The notes under the pieces: model-generated
What the model saw: only the letters and a program-made list of their open reading frames with translations
What the model was told of the DNA's origin: nothing
Databases searched by the model: none
Part shown: piece by piece, positions 12,840 through 24,229 of the stretch
How positions within the stretch are numbered: the first letter of the stretch is position 1
Layout of the letters: the number at the start of each line of letters is the position of its first letter
From: Aphrophora alni
Lineage: Eukaryota; Arthropoda; Insecta; Hemiptera; Aphrophoridae
NCBI GenBank assembly: GCA_963513935.1
Contig: OY740774.1
Location: 28,353,949-28,417,948, forward strand
Length of the DNA: 64,000 nucleotides
Direction of reading: 5' to 3'
Translations under genes and position numbers: made by a program

Positions 12840-13480
12840 CTTGTAATCTAATGAGATTGCGTGCTTTGATTGGGATGGCACTGATACCTCCGGATCAGGT
12901 ACCTCACGGTGTTGATACTTAAAACCGTGAAGTCAGAATACCCTATCCCATATAGATGGGTAACAGGAGTCGTCCTCGGTAAAGATGTGAGGTAAAGTAT
13001 CGCGAGAGCGACATGACGGATACTCATCACACGTTGTTTGGGGAACCTTGCTAACATGAACTATAGAAGAAGGGAGCCTCCTGAAATCGGGTCGTGCACT
13101 GTACTCCACGTTGTCGTCCTAAGAAAACTGGGGAAAACTTTTTAGCTTCCAGGTTCGTCTGGTTGGCTTCCCTATCCCATGTACGTAAAGGAACCTCGCC
13201 TACATGAGTACCATGGGAGCATGCTCAGCCTGTTTAGCGGTTTAGGCTTCTGGGAGCATGGGCTGAAGAATGGTTTCTTGGTGTTGGTGGTGGTATGCTA
13301 GTGGTATAGATTGCTAGATTGCTCCTGTTACCTTTCTATAGAGTGGGGTGTATGTTGTTGTGCCGAGAAGCTCTAGGTGCGCCTGCCCCCTTCTAGTTCC
13401 TTGGAACTAGTTTAGTTTTATAACTTTAACTCTGAAGATTCTGATCAGCTGTGGCTGGAACTGAATTAAAGAGCCTTTGA
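12840..13480. other. GC-richer repeat-like block of unknown identity
   Basis: The base composition rises well above the neighbourhood. There is an internal direct repeat of 'gggagcatg' (about 13216 and 13252) and a twice-used 'ccctatccca' (about 12942 and 13170). No protein similarity was recognised on either strand. Because a Penelope-like repeat follows directly, this may be more of the same insertion, but that is inference. Confidence 0.4.
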
Positions 13481-13584
13481 CGTAAGAGATGTGCTTTCAG
13501 AGATCTCGGGTTGCCTGCGTGTGCCATCAGCTTGACTGGACTAGTATTTTGTTTCCGTCATTTTATTTAGTTTATTGAATTCAT

Positions 13585-13960
13585 CGATTTAAAAAAATTA
13601 TGTTGAGCTACGTTTCGGGTAATGGCGTTCTCGTGATCATGGAAAGGCCAAATAATTTGTAGCACAGCGTAAACATTTAAATGTATGAGGTAGTAATAGG
13701 TGTTAGCATCGATCACCCGTATTTAAATTTGAATTCCGTGTAGTAATTTTTTATAGTTTGTAAGTCTTCCAAATTAGTTTATTACAATTACGTCATTAAG
13801 AGCTGGTTACCTCGCATATTTCGCCAACTGGGGAAGAATTGAATGAAGATCTCTTTAGCGAATGGACAAACAAGTTTTCCTGCAGAATAGCTTAATTCTA
13901 ATCCTGGTATTCATTTATTAATTTAACCCAAAGCAACCATAAGTTGCAACTGTAAGAAAG
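13585..13960 (-). repeat. Penelope-like repeat (LTR-like part), copy 1
   Basis: Homologous along its length to 42650-43045. Shared phrases include 'gtaagtc.tccaaa', a 'gagttggttacc'-type block and 'caagttttc'. The minus strand holds 'aacgccattacccgaaac' followed by 'gtagctcaacataat'. This is the short-hairpin-plus-GAAAC arrangement found near the ends of Penelope-like elements, where it derives from hammerhead ribozymes. The reverse transcriptase/GIY-YIG ORF was not seen. The Penelope assignment is inference from this motif. Confidence 0.45.
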
Positions 13961-13969
13961 TTGTAAAAA

Positions 13970-14680
13970 TAATGATGAAGCATTGAAAACCCGAACGCAC
14001 ATGTTATTATTAACGCTCGATTTTTACCGGTAAAGATATTTGCCCTTCTTAGTGCAATGATTTCATTCCTTGATTACGTCAAACAATTTTATGTAGTTGG
14101 GTGTGGAGCAAGAGGAGAATGAAGAACGGTGGCACCCTAAATATCCAGTATAAAAACTGAAACATTACGTAGCGATACTCAACGTTTCTCAATGAACATA
14201 ATGTTCGTAAGAGGTGTTATACTGAAACTATTGTAGCGGAATTGAATTTGTGGAATTCTTGAACTTTCTAAATGCCATGCTCTCTTATATAAAGATATTA
14301 TATTATAAGATTTTTCATCTGAAATTAGGCAGAATTGAATAAGATTTGTAAATCAGCATCTTGGTGGGGGCGAGACTGCCAAAATAACTTAAAATTTTGT
14401 TTTTCTCAATTCATGTTAAATTTACATAACGGAATTGCTTTTTTTCTGTAGGAGAAAAACGTAAAAACCTTTTAACCTAAATTTAGGTGGCAGACGGAAA
14501 AACTAAACATCAAGAGCGGATTCGAGCTGCCCTTATTTTGGGCTGTTCACTTTTCTGAACTACAGCAAAATAAACGTACGCCTAAACCAATTGAAACGTC
14601 TCTTTCAAGACGTTTAAAATAATCTCACGACCCCTTTTTTATATTTAAGCTAACCCACTTGGAGGAGATTCTTCTCTTTC
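13970..14680. other. Non-coding spacer with a small hairpin
   Basis: A perfect 7-bp stem with an 8-nt loop occurs at about 14594-14616 (aaacgtc...gacgttt). It sits just before the 120-bp minisatellite. Nothing else was seen. Confidence 0.4.
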
Positions 14681-14683
14681 ACC

Positions 14684-15117
14684 AAAAACCACCATACATT
14701 TCCGCTTATCGTCAGTTTGTTTCATCTCCTTGCCTGTCTTTCATACTTTATTATGTTTTTTTCTTTATCCTTCAACTTATATTAATGGCGTTGGGGACCT
14801 CGAAAAACCACAATACTCTTCGGATTATTGTCAATTTATTTCATCTCCTTGCCTGTCTTCCATACTTTATTATGTTTCTTCTTCTTTATCCTTCACTTAT
14901 ATTAATGGCGTTGGGGACCTCGAAAAACCACAATACTCTTCGGATTATCGTCAGTTTATTTCATCTCCTTGCCTGTCTTTCATACTTTATTATGTTTCTT
15001 CTTCTTCATCCTTCACTTATATTAATGGCGTTGGGGACCTCGAAAAACCACAATACTCTTCGGATTATCGTCAGTTTATTTAATCTCCTTGCCTGTCTTT
15101 TATACTTTATTATGTTT
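14684..15117. repeat. 120-bp tandem repeat (about 3.6 copies)
   Basis: Exact 120-bp period. The block starting 'attaatggcgttggggacct' recurs at about 14783, 14903 and 15023, with a partial, more diverged unit before the first. The last two full units are almost identical. Because 120 is divisible by three, frames stay open through the array, giving 193- and 117-codon open stretches on the plus strand. These repeat the same hydrophobic 40-residue block and are not taken as genes. Confidence 0.95.
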
Positions 15118-15244
15118 TCCATCCACTACGTTACGATTTGCTCTGATTTTATCCCGAAAGGTTTTTCTTCCACCACTTATGGTAGGATTATCTTTTCTGT
15201 CATTCTACTAATATGTCCATCTAATCGGTGTTCCATCTAAAACG

Positions 15245-17425
15245 TTTCTCTTTTTTCTCGCTGAATGCGCTTATCTCGTTTCATTTCGAGTCAGGTGATG
15301 GCGTTGCGATTTTTTGATTGTTATCTACTCCTTTGTTTGGTCTAGTCTAACGTGAACGGGCATAATGTTAGTTCCTGCAATTCTCCTAGGGTACTTTCAA
15401 AATAACCTTAGTATAACAAAAGGTCTATAAACACAGTGTCTATACAAAGCAAGTCTATATCCAAACACAAGATGATTAAGTTTGGATTTTTTAATTCTAA
15501 TTAACAAGAATATAATGTGAGGGAATGGAAATTTATGTAGGATAGGTATTGCGATTACTTCGCATAATAATAAGGATGAAGAAGTAATTGATTTCCGTTG
15601 ATTAATTGACTGCCACTGATGCATTGTTTCTCCATTACAACTGAAATCACTCGAACAATAAAGTTTAAATATAGAGCAATAGGTTATTGTATCAGCTTGA
15701 ACAGAGTTTATACCAACAGTTTCATTTCTCACTTTTCTATTTATCAAATTGCAAGTAAAAAAAAACCTTAAATTGTACAAATAAAAAAACTATCGAGTTG
15801 AAAATCGGGTAAAAAATAGGAGCAAATGATAATAGTCATTTAAAAAATATTTATTTGGAATCTTATACCGAAATCGTTTGATATAGAATAACATGAATAT
15901 TTATAAATTATTTAAAAAAATATTTAATTAAAAAAAATACACTCATTTTGAAGATAATATATTTTTTTAACATTTGATTTTATGCAAAACTGATAAAGGG
16001 TATTTTAGTTAAATTTTACCGTACAGTTGTACCAACTTACAAAATACTAAATCGGGTTTTGGGGTTTCTCATTTGCACAATCCTAGTTTTGTTTTAGTAA
16101 TTTTTGAACGTCCAGTCTTAGAATTTAATATCCCCCCCACGGCCGTTTTAGGAGTGTACTCCTAAACATGTAGGTTGCTTTATTAAAATTAAATCAATTG
16201 AAATTCTCAAAAACGCCAAGCCTTGGAGAAAATGTTGTTAGATCTATGTTTTTATGTCATTTGAAAATTGACTCAGTTTAAAAATAATGTAAACATATAT
16301 TTTTGTGGTTATTCCTATTCTATTTAAAAAAATAAACTTTCGTCTAAAACAATTTTTTAGTTCAACCTTAAATTTTCCATGATATTTAACCAAATATTTG
16401 GCGATTTATGTACAAATTATGTCGGACATAAAAAAAGTTTGTTTTAATTGGTAAAACTCATAGATATATTTTTTAGATTTAAGTTTGAATTCTTTCGTTG
16501 GAGTGAAAATCGAAAGTAAAAAAAAAAAATTAATTAATGACAAAATCTTTAATAAAATACTTCAGTGAGACTTTAAATGTACTCCTATTAATCAAGTCAC
16601 AGTAAATATTTATTGAAATATCATTTATCAACGAAAACCTTTTAGAAAGACATTTCTTCTTTTTAATTAATTTTTTTGCCGGCTTATTAGCTGCCTAATT
16701 AGATATTTCAATGATCGAGTTAAAGACGAATCGAGAGGGGTGGATTATTTCTTTCTCTGATTTACTGCGAATACGGAAGCAATAAACAAATATTAAAATG
16801 TCATTTCTTTAAAGAAATGATTTCTATAAAGTTTGACTTTATGAAAATTCCAGTGAGATCTGTTATTCTATTGAATACGTCACTATTTATTTGGATTAAT
16901 ATAATTAAATTTTATCTACATTTAGTATGTGGGCATAATTTTGTACTCTATTTATCGATAACTCAAAATTCGATAATTTCTGGCAATATGACAAAACACA
17001 AAATTGAATTCTTCAACATCAAATTGCTCAAATTTTGGTAAAATGTAGTGTTTAGACTGGAGTTTTGGTGTCCCTTTCCCCAAAAATACTGGTTTGGGAG
17101 TAAATCTGCCGTAGGATTGTTATAAGCAACGAGAGTTCAACTTTGCACAGTTTATTTGGTCAGTTTTCATTAATTCTACGAATAAATGCGCATAACTAAA
17201 AACCTTTATAAAAAGGACAAATTTCCCCAAATTTGTATAACATTTTTTTTTCAGCTCTTTTGTATCTTTACAGATTTCTTCCAGAGATATTATGAGAAGA
17301 AAATTATCATTATTTACTTACCCAACAGGTAAAACTCACTTCTATTTATTATAACAATACCTAATAAGGTAAAATCAAAATTTTCAACCTCTCTTTTTTG
17401 ACTGATCTTCACGTTTCATGCCTCT
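15245..17425. other. AT-rich non-coding stretch
   Basis: Very AT-rich. There is one small near-palindrome at about 16148-16165 (ttaggagt/actcctaa). The 60-130 codon open frames here have low-complexity, membrane-like translations typical of random AT-rich DNA. No element was recognised. Confidence 0.5.
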
Positions 17426-17459
17426 TTAATAAATCGAAAAGGCGAGTTTCGACATGCCG

Positions 17460-17860
17460 TCGTCATTTTCGTTGTTGTTCGAAAAAGGAATTTTGTTTAT
17501 AGTGTTCATATAGAATCATATTGAAAATCAGGAAAATTGTATTTAAAATGTCAAAATGGCGGACATTTTTAACAGTTTTTTTTCTTTTCCCCTTCCATAT
17601 CTCGTTTGTTATTCAACTTAACACATTAAATTAGATATAAATAAGAAGATTTCAAAATTCTGCGTGATATTGTACCGATGACAAATAGTGAAGTTTCTGT
17701 CAGAAATGTATTTTCAAACCTTGAAAGCCCAAAAAAGTGATATTCATATAATAATGAGATCCGGCAGGGCCGAGTTACCGACGCGAGCCTAGGGAGATGA
17801 GGCTCCTTCACACATGCTTCGAGGGCCGAGCGAAGCAAGTGAATACTTTTAAAGATACAA
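17460..17860 (-). repeat. Family B dispersed repeat, copy 1 (reverse)
   Basis: In reverse complement it follows the order seen at 50030-50300: a GC-rich 'ccctgccggatc' block (about 17760), then 'ggtac..tatcacgcagaattttgaaatct', 'agtt/aatgtgtt', and an 'aaatggcgg'-type block (about 17553). The family has no visible coding capacity. A further Penelope-like string with 'tgtcgaaac' (minus strand, about 17445) abuts its 3' side. Confidence 0.6.
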
Positions 17861-18039
17861 TATATCTACGAAATCCGCTAGAGAGTAGTGATATACACAA
17901 TTACATGTTTCAGAAAACCTGTGTAACAGCTGTTATAAACAAAAACTTACCGTAATGTGTACGTTCCTTAATACCAATACAAATTAACGGTTCATACAGG
18001 GCCCAGGAAACCAAATTTTGGATATTACCTTTAGAGGGT

Positions 18040-18268
18040 CTGCTTGTATTATAAATAAATATTGAGCTTGATTAGATTATATTAGATAGAAAAAAAACTC
18101 GAACACAAGATCTCACCATAATTACGTTTATTTAATCTAACGCGTTTTAACGTTTGTTATAGTTTTGTTAATGTAGCTCATGTATCACTAAGATGGCGAC
18201 TTTGTCGTTGAAACGCGTTTGATTAAATAAACGTAATTTTTGTGAGATTTTGTGTTCGAGTTTTTTTT
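18040..18268 (-). repeat. Fold-back repeat with hammerhead-like core, copy 1
   Basis: Left arm (18088-18155) and right arm (18165-18268) are inverted copies: 'aactcgaacacaagatctca' against 'gtgttcgagtt', with 'ttaatc'/'gattaaataaacgtaa' inside. The homology with copy 2 (24606-24890) continues beyond one arm to 18040 ('caatatttatttat' end). The plus-strand arm contains 'gatggcgactttgtcgttga' then 'aacgcg', a stem-loop followed by GAAAC. This matches Penelope-like ends; the exact element class is inferred. Confidence 0.6.
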
Positions 18269-19118
18269 GATATCTGATTGTATTGCATTGTATTATCTGG
18301 CTAGGTAACCCCATCAACTTGTTGAATGAAGAATTCAATGAGAAAAAAATAAAAATTAAGCAATTCTTCACACATATACACATGCTGCATAATTTCAATG
18401 GTTATAATTACTCATATAAAGGAAAACGTTTCTAACTTTGTTTTTGAAATAAACAGCACAGACATTTTATAAAATTCACTTTTGTAATTCTATTAACACA
18501 AATTTCATGAGGAATCTCTGAAATTTTCCCAAAATTCTAGAATACAATTTTCACATCTCGCTTCATTTAAACTACATATTTGAATTGTAATAAATTATTC
18601 ATTTTAGCTTTCCATCCTTTGAAGTGACATTCTTTACATAATGAACAAGGGTATAAATTTAAACTTTGCTGTGTTCTAGAGCGCCTCTTATTTATAACTA
18701 GAAATGGGTGAAGATATTTAGCTACCATGCATCACTAATGCAAGCTAGTCAGAGGGTCGCATTGTTTGGATAGCTTAGATGTAAACTAAAGGATCATCAT
18801 GTCCCAGTCAAAACATTTTACAACAAAGTATTCACAGACAGTTTGTCTTTATTGTCTTTAAGAGTGTTTTGTTTGTAACAATTTACGTTTAACGTTTTTA
18901 TTTCTTTTTCTCATTTGCGATTTTTATTATCTTCCTATCTACAGGCTTCTTTAATTAAATTCACTCTCTCACAAGTCATTGAGATTAATCTGTAGATATT
19001 TTAAGTTGGGGAAAAATATAGTTCGAAGGTAAAAAATGACTTAAATTATAGAGTTTGATGGATGGTAAATGTCATACCGTACTTATGTTTAAATTAAAGT
19101 TAGAATCGCAGTATCCAT

Positions 19119-19119
<1 letters not shown>

Positions 19120-19189
<70 letters not shown>
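19120..19189. repeat. Compound (AC)n(AT)n microsatellite
   Basis: About 18 AC units pass directly into about 16 AT units. Confidence 0.97.
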
Positions 19190-19193
<4 letters not shown>

Positions 19194-19927
19194 GTCAAGC
19201 TTTGATTGTTTAATGAAAAAGATTTTGGCCATTAGTCGTGTAACAGTGTTACAAAAAAAATCAAAAAATACAACGGCTGATTGAATTCCACTTAAAACTT
19301 TTATCAATACGAATTGAGGTTATGTTCGGCAATAATGTAATAGTTTTAATACATTTTGTTATTTTATTTTAAAATTTGTGTTATTTAAACTATTTAAATT
19401 TTGATCAAATATTTTTCATTTATATATTTTTAAAGTCAAAGATTTTGTAACGTAATATGTTTTGAAGGGAATTAGTTTTTCTATAACAAATTTAGTTCTG
19501 TAGCTTAACAATCATGAAGAGGTTCGATCTGTTAAACGGATATTCAGTAAGTTAATGTGTGGTTAGCACATTGAAGTCACCATTTTCTACCATAGTTATT
19601 TTACCAATAATAGGTTCGCAATTAATTCTCGTAGCTAGGTTATCACCGTAAATTTCTGAGCCCCCATGGGGATTGATCATAAATACTTAATTTATAACAC
19701 AAAAAGAAGGACATGTAGAAATTTTCTAGAAAGGAGGTATCATAAGAAGAAAATAAAGAGAGTATCTATCAGCTGACTGATACAGTAATGAATCAATCTC
19801 CTGGAGTGGCAATGTTGGTTCACAACTTAGTAGTTCATTGTGAGGTTTTTCTTTTCTTGAGGATTAAATGAACCTCATTTATTAGAGAAAAGATTTCTTC
19901 TGAGGACTGTTAGAGGGATTGTGCTTT

Positions 19928-19952
19928 AAAAAAAAAAAAAAAAAAAAAAAAA
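19928..19952. repeat. Poly(A) run inside transposon arm
   Basis: 25 consecutive A. The other two arms have only a short A/T stretch at the equivalent place, so the run expanded locally. Confidence 0.9.
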
Positions 19953-20929
19953 CACCCCTCTTATTCTTTCTTTTTAAAACAAATGAAGAGAGAATTTAAG
20001 CTTCAGGAGCATCCAGAGGTGATTAAAATCATAAAAAACTGCTGTTTAATTAAATTTGCAAAGCTGGTAATCTATTTGACTTCAGAATTGGACATCTTAA
20101 GTTCAAATCCCATTAATTTCTCGTCTTTATTACACAATGCTTAGTATCATGCTTTTTATGCTCTTTATCACGGTAAATCATGAAAAATGAGAAAAATTAC
20201 CTTTAGTAAAGAATGGAATTGAAAATTATAACTTAAATGAAAAAATCCTGAAGTCAAGGTGACAAGAATAAAATAAACGCTTATAAACAGATTCATACAC
20301 ATTCCAGACGGAGCCAATGCGTTGAAGAGAATGTAAACACAATTCAATTCGACATTAAATGAAAGTGTTGAATGATACAGACGTATCTGAATGTATAAAC
20401 AAGAGTTTAAATTGATTTTATTAAATGAAGAAGACTTGATTTTTATTTATATTTCGTTGAAATTCAAATTTAGGAAAAACAATCTATGCTAAAATGTTTT
20501 CAATAACTTCAGTATTCTAAATTTTTGTAGAAATCATAAATATTCCCCCAAAAAGATTGTGTAATTTGATTTTTGGTAATATAATAATTGATTTTAAAAT
20601 ATCTTCAATATTTTGTCTTTTTTCAAATATAAAATTATCTTGTAGCCTAAAATGTTTTAAAATATAAACGTTCAACGTAATGCAAGTATTTGTCTACGTT
20701 TTATGATACATAATGCAATGTTAGTCTCTGTGATAGTGGATCCATATGATATTTATAAGGAAAAGAACAATTTTTATCTTCAATTTTATACGAAACATCC
20801 AACCTCATTGAATTAAATGTATTTTAAAATTTGACTACAACTTAATATTATTAATTTTGTTACAAAATAAACATTCCGATATTTACACAAACATTAATAT
20901 GTCTGATTAAAGTCCTATGTGACAATTAG

Positions 20930-20930
<1 letters not shown>

Positions 20931-20992
<62 letters not shown>
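20931..20992. repeat. (TA)n microsatellite
   Basis: About 30 uninterrupted AT/TA units in the centre of the inverted-arm element. Confidence 0.97.
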
Positions 20993-20996
<4 letters not shown>

Positions 20997-23589
20997 CATA
21001 CTTTTAAGAAAAACAATGTGTTTATTGTGTGCATTCGATCGTATGTTGATTTCGACCTTGTGATTAGCATATGGAGATAACTAAATTAATAACATAAGGA
21101 AAAATCGTTTCAAACAGCCGCCATTTTGATATTCATATCACCATTATATGACTGCGTACGTAGTTGTGTGTTTGAGATCGTAAATTTAGTCCAATATTAG
21201 GTATGTATGTTCAGTATTACAAATCATTGATCAAGATTGTTATTTTAAAAATATATACACTTTGTGCTAATTAAAATTTAAAAATCTGAATCCATGGTTG
21301 TCGAAACATGTTTTCTTTGATAAAAAAATAGTTACTAAAATACAAAATGGTCAACTAGATACGTCAATAATACCTCTAGTAATCGGATATTAATTAGTCA
21401 AAACTACCATAAGCGAACTATTTCAAAATGGCGTCTGTTTGCACCGATTTTTCAGAATTTCCTTCTAATCTAAGACTTACATGAGATTATAATGTCTTAA
21501 ATTGGGGAAAATAGAGATTTAGATTTGTCATTGCCAGTATTGGGATAGGTAAATAAGCGGATACACGAAAAATAGCCAAAGAAGTATTATTATTAAAATT
21601 AACAGTAAGTATTGTTCCCTTTAAACTATATCTTTTAATATGTATTGCTTCGTGTTATATACGACTTTGATCAGATCTATGTTATCTAGTTTGTGTATAA
21701 CTATATAAATATCTATTTTGTGTAATGATTACTTGGTAACAAAATTATACAAATTACTTGAATAAAGTTTAAGTGTAATTTTAGAAATTCATAATTAATG
21801 TAACGAGGTAGGTCTACAAGTCTTTCCGTTGATTGATTTTTGCTGAAAGCTTCGTATATAATGAATAATAAATATTATTGTTTTCCTACTAAAGATTACA
21901 TGAATCTACCATCAGGGAGATTATTCTTTGTATTATGTATCAATGTATCAAATAATCAATGGATAAACTATTACATTAAATCATAATAGGCCACAAGATT
22001 GCTTAATTTTAACATAAATACAATATATCTTAGATATTTTGTCTCGGTTAATAAATTAAAATCAGAGATTAAAAGTTACATTTCTTTTAGGCCAAATAAC
22101 TGAAGTCTCTACACATATTTAGAATGTTTAGGAAATATAAAACGGTTTACCATTGATTGTTACTCCTAATTAAAATCAAGTCTTCTTTAGTTAATAAAAC
22201 CAATTTCAACTCTTGTTTAAACATTCAGATATTTGTTTATCTTTCAACACGTTCATTAAATGTTCAATAGAATTTTGTTTACATTCTCTCCATCCTATTG
22301 GTTCCGACTGGAATGTATGTGAATCTATTTTTACAACTTTGTTTTATTCCTGTTTCCTTGACTGTAGGATTTTTTTTTTGCTTGGGTTGGCGTTATCAAT
22401 TTAATTATTTACCAAAGGCTTATTTATTTATTTAATTTTTACCATTATAAGTCCTTCCTGTAGTTTAATTTCGCCTTGTTAATAAAGTCAAAAAACTAAC
22501 GAGATTTATAATTAAGATGTCCAACTGTAGAGTCAAAACAGATTATAAGCTCAGTAAATTTATATAAACAGCTTTTTTATAATTTTTATCACCACTTGCT
22601 TTTCCCGAAACTTAAATTCTTGCTTCATTTGTTTAAAAAGGGAAATAATGTGAGAGATGTTTTATTTTAAAAGCACAATCACTCTAACTGTCCTCAGAAG
22701 AAATCTTTTCTCTAATAAACGAGGTTCATTTAATCCTCAAGAAAAGAAAGACCTCACAATGAACTACTAAGTTGTGAACCAACATTGCCACTCCATAAGA
22801 TTGATTCATTGCTGTATCAGTCAGCTGATAGACACTCTCTCTTTATTTTCTTCTTAATAAATCTCTTAGAAATTGTTTACGAATAGATACTATTTTCTGA
22901 TTTTGTGATGTTATAAATTTAGTGTTTATATTATTATTTATGAATGAGATTACGAGTGTTACTTGTTTCTTTTTTCTCTTTCAATTGATTTCATTATATT
23001 ATAATTTTATCGTATTTTTTATTGGTTAAATGCGGTGTTTATCAGAGTTGTTATGGTGTTATTTTTATTATGTGTTTATTATTTCGTTTAGATATTTAGT
23101 TTTAATTCTTTCTGTAGTTCTTTTTTATGGTTCCTAGTTTCATAACTAAGGACCTTAATAATTTTACACGCTGTGTGTCCGTCTCTCTGTAAGTCGCAAC
23201 CAGTCTACACAGACAAGACGATAAATCCTGTATATTTCAAACTTTGTATTTATAATCTTTGTATTGTCCCACATATAGGAAACACATAGATGCAACCAAA
23301 AAATGAGGTTAAGCGTCAAAATTATGGTGTTGGAAAATGTTTTATTGAAATATTATGTGTGAGAATTAAATAAAAGTAGAAGTTGTTCTGATTACGGAAT
23401 ATGTATGTTTATTTAACGAAGAAATTAATATGTTGACACTAGGCCGCTTAAAATACTTCGACTTTATAAAATAACGGTCCCTATATGCCTACGGACCCTG
23501 TCGTGTGGTTTCATACAAGCTTGACCCTTTAATTTTTTGTTAAAATTAAATGATTGTTTGTTTTTGAACGATAGACATTTGCTTGACAT

Positions 23590-23720
23590 TTGTTAAGCCT
23601 TGAGAATGGACATCTGTAAAGTGCCCGAAACGTCGGCTGTACTCAACATGCAGACAATATTGACGCGGTCGAACCCCAAAGAACAAGATCATAATGATTG
23701 TTTGTTGTTTTTTGATGAAT
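23590..23720 (+). repeat. Penelope-like tail with GAAAC hairpin
   Basis: The sequence 'gaatggacatctgtaaagtg' then 'cccgaaacgtcggctgta' forms a stem (ggacat with agtgccc) directly followed by GAAAC, then a small ACG/TGT stem. This is the layout of hammerhead-derived motifs at Penelope-like element ends. The 88-codon open frame over it is incidental. Confidence 0.45.
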
Positions 23721-23951
23721 ATAATGTGTTGTTAAGCGCTCGTGAGATCATATTTTTATACACATTATGCAAAAATCTGGTATGTACTCATAGCTTTGTT
23801 TTTCATATCATTTGCCATGTTCGTTGTCCAGAGAAATTGGTATGTAAGTTTAAAAATGAAGGTTAATTTTATAGTTTAAAAAAAACTGGATTTCTATTAT
23901 AATTTGTCTCTCGAACAACGTCATACAATAGGGGATTTGTTGCAGTTTTAT

Positions 23952-24211
23952 AAATGGACAGGTTTCATCTGAGCTGTGAGCAGCGCGTGAAGGAGAGGTA
24001 TAAGTTTGTAGTTCGAGGCCGCGTGGGGACTGAGGCATTGTAGTGGAAACAGTCAGCGCCGGCTACTGTCACCGATCCAGCGGTCTTGCAGACATCGTTG
24101 TTAGTACCAACACCTGACACAGACATAGGCGGCTGCTTCCCCCACCACCTTACTGATGCCTAGACCCACTGCGCACCCAAACTCCACAGCTCAGATGAAA
24201 CCTGTCCATTT
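23952..24211. mobile_element. GC-rich MITE with perfect 27-bp terminal inverted repeats
   Basis: 23952-23978 is the exact reverse complement of 24185-24211 ('aaatggacaggtttcatctg' and on). Similarity may extend outward by about 6 bp with mismatches. The 260-bp unit is clearly GC-richer than the region, non-coding, and lies just upstream of the third long arm. The perfect ends suggest a younger insertion than its neighbours. No unambiguous target duplication was found. Confidence 0.85.
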
Positions 24212-24229
24212 GTACAATCTACATCGAAT

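Larger units (their letters stand above)
19670..23000. mobile_element. Long-inverted-repeat transposon, inverted pair of arms (about 3.3 kb)
   Basis: The arm at about 19670-20470 is the reverse complement of about 22125-23000. Landmarks are 'cagctgactgatacagtaat', 'caacttagtagttcattgtg', 'attagagaaaagatttcttc', 'acaaatgaag', 'agaatgtaaaca' and 'ctgaatgt.taaacaagagtt', in the same order on both arms. Arms exceed 750 bp. The right arm continues inward to about 21300, and that part is shared with the third arm at 24230-26170. No transposase frame is recognisable between them, and the centre holds a (TA)n tract. This is a non-autonomous element with very long inverted arms, or two solo arms that landed in opposite orientation. 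Confidence 0.7.

Noticed and set aside
14659..15240. 193- and 117-codon plus-strand frames as genes
   Set aside because: They are produced by the 120-bp tandem repeat, whose length is a multiple of three. The translations are hydrophobic 40-residue repeats with no known domain.
19089..19307. 72-codon minus-strand frame
   Set aside because: It is mainly translation of the (AC)n(AT)n microsatellite (IY and VC repeats).
20090..20112. tRNA B-box-like string 'agttcaaatccc'
   Set aside because: No matching A-box or cloverleaf upstream. It lies within the long-arm transposon, where the other arms have diverged versions.
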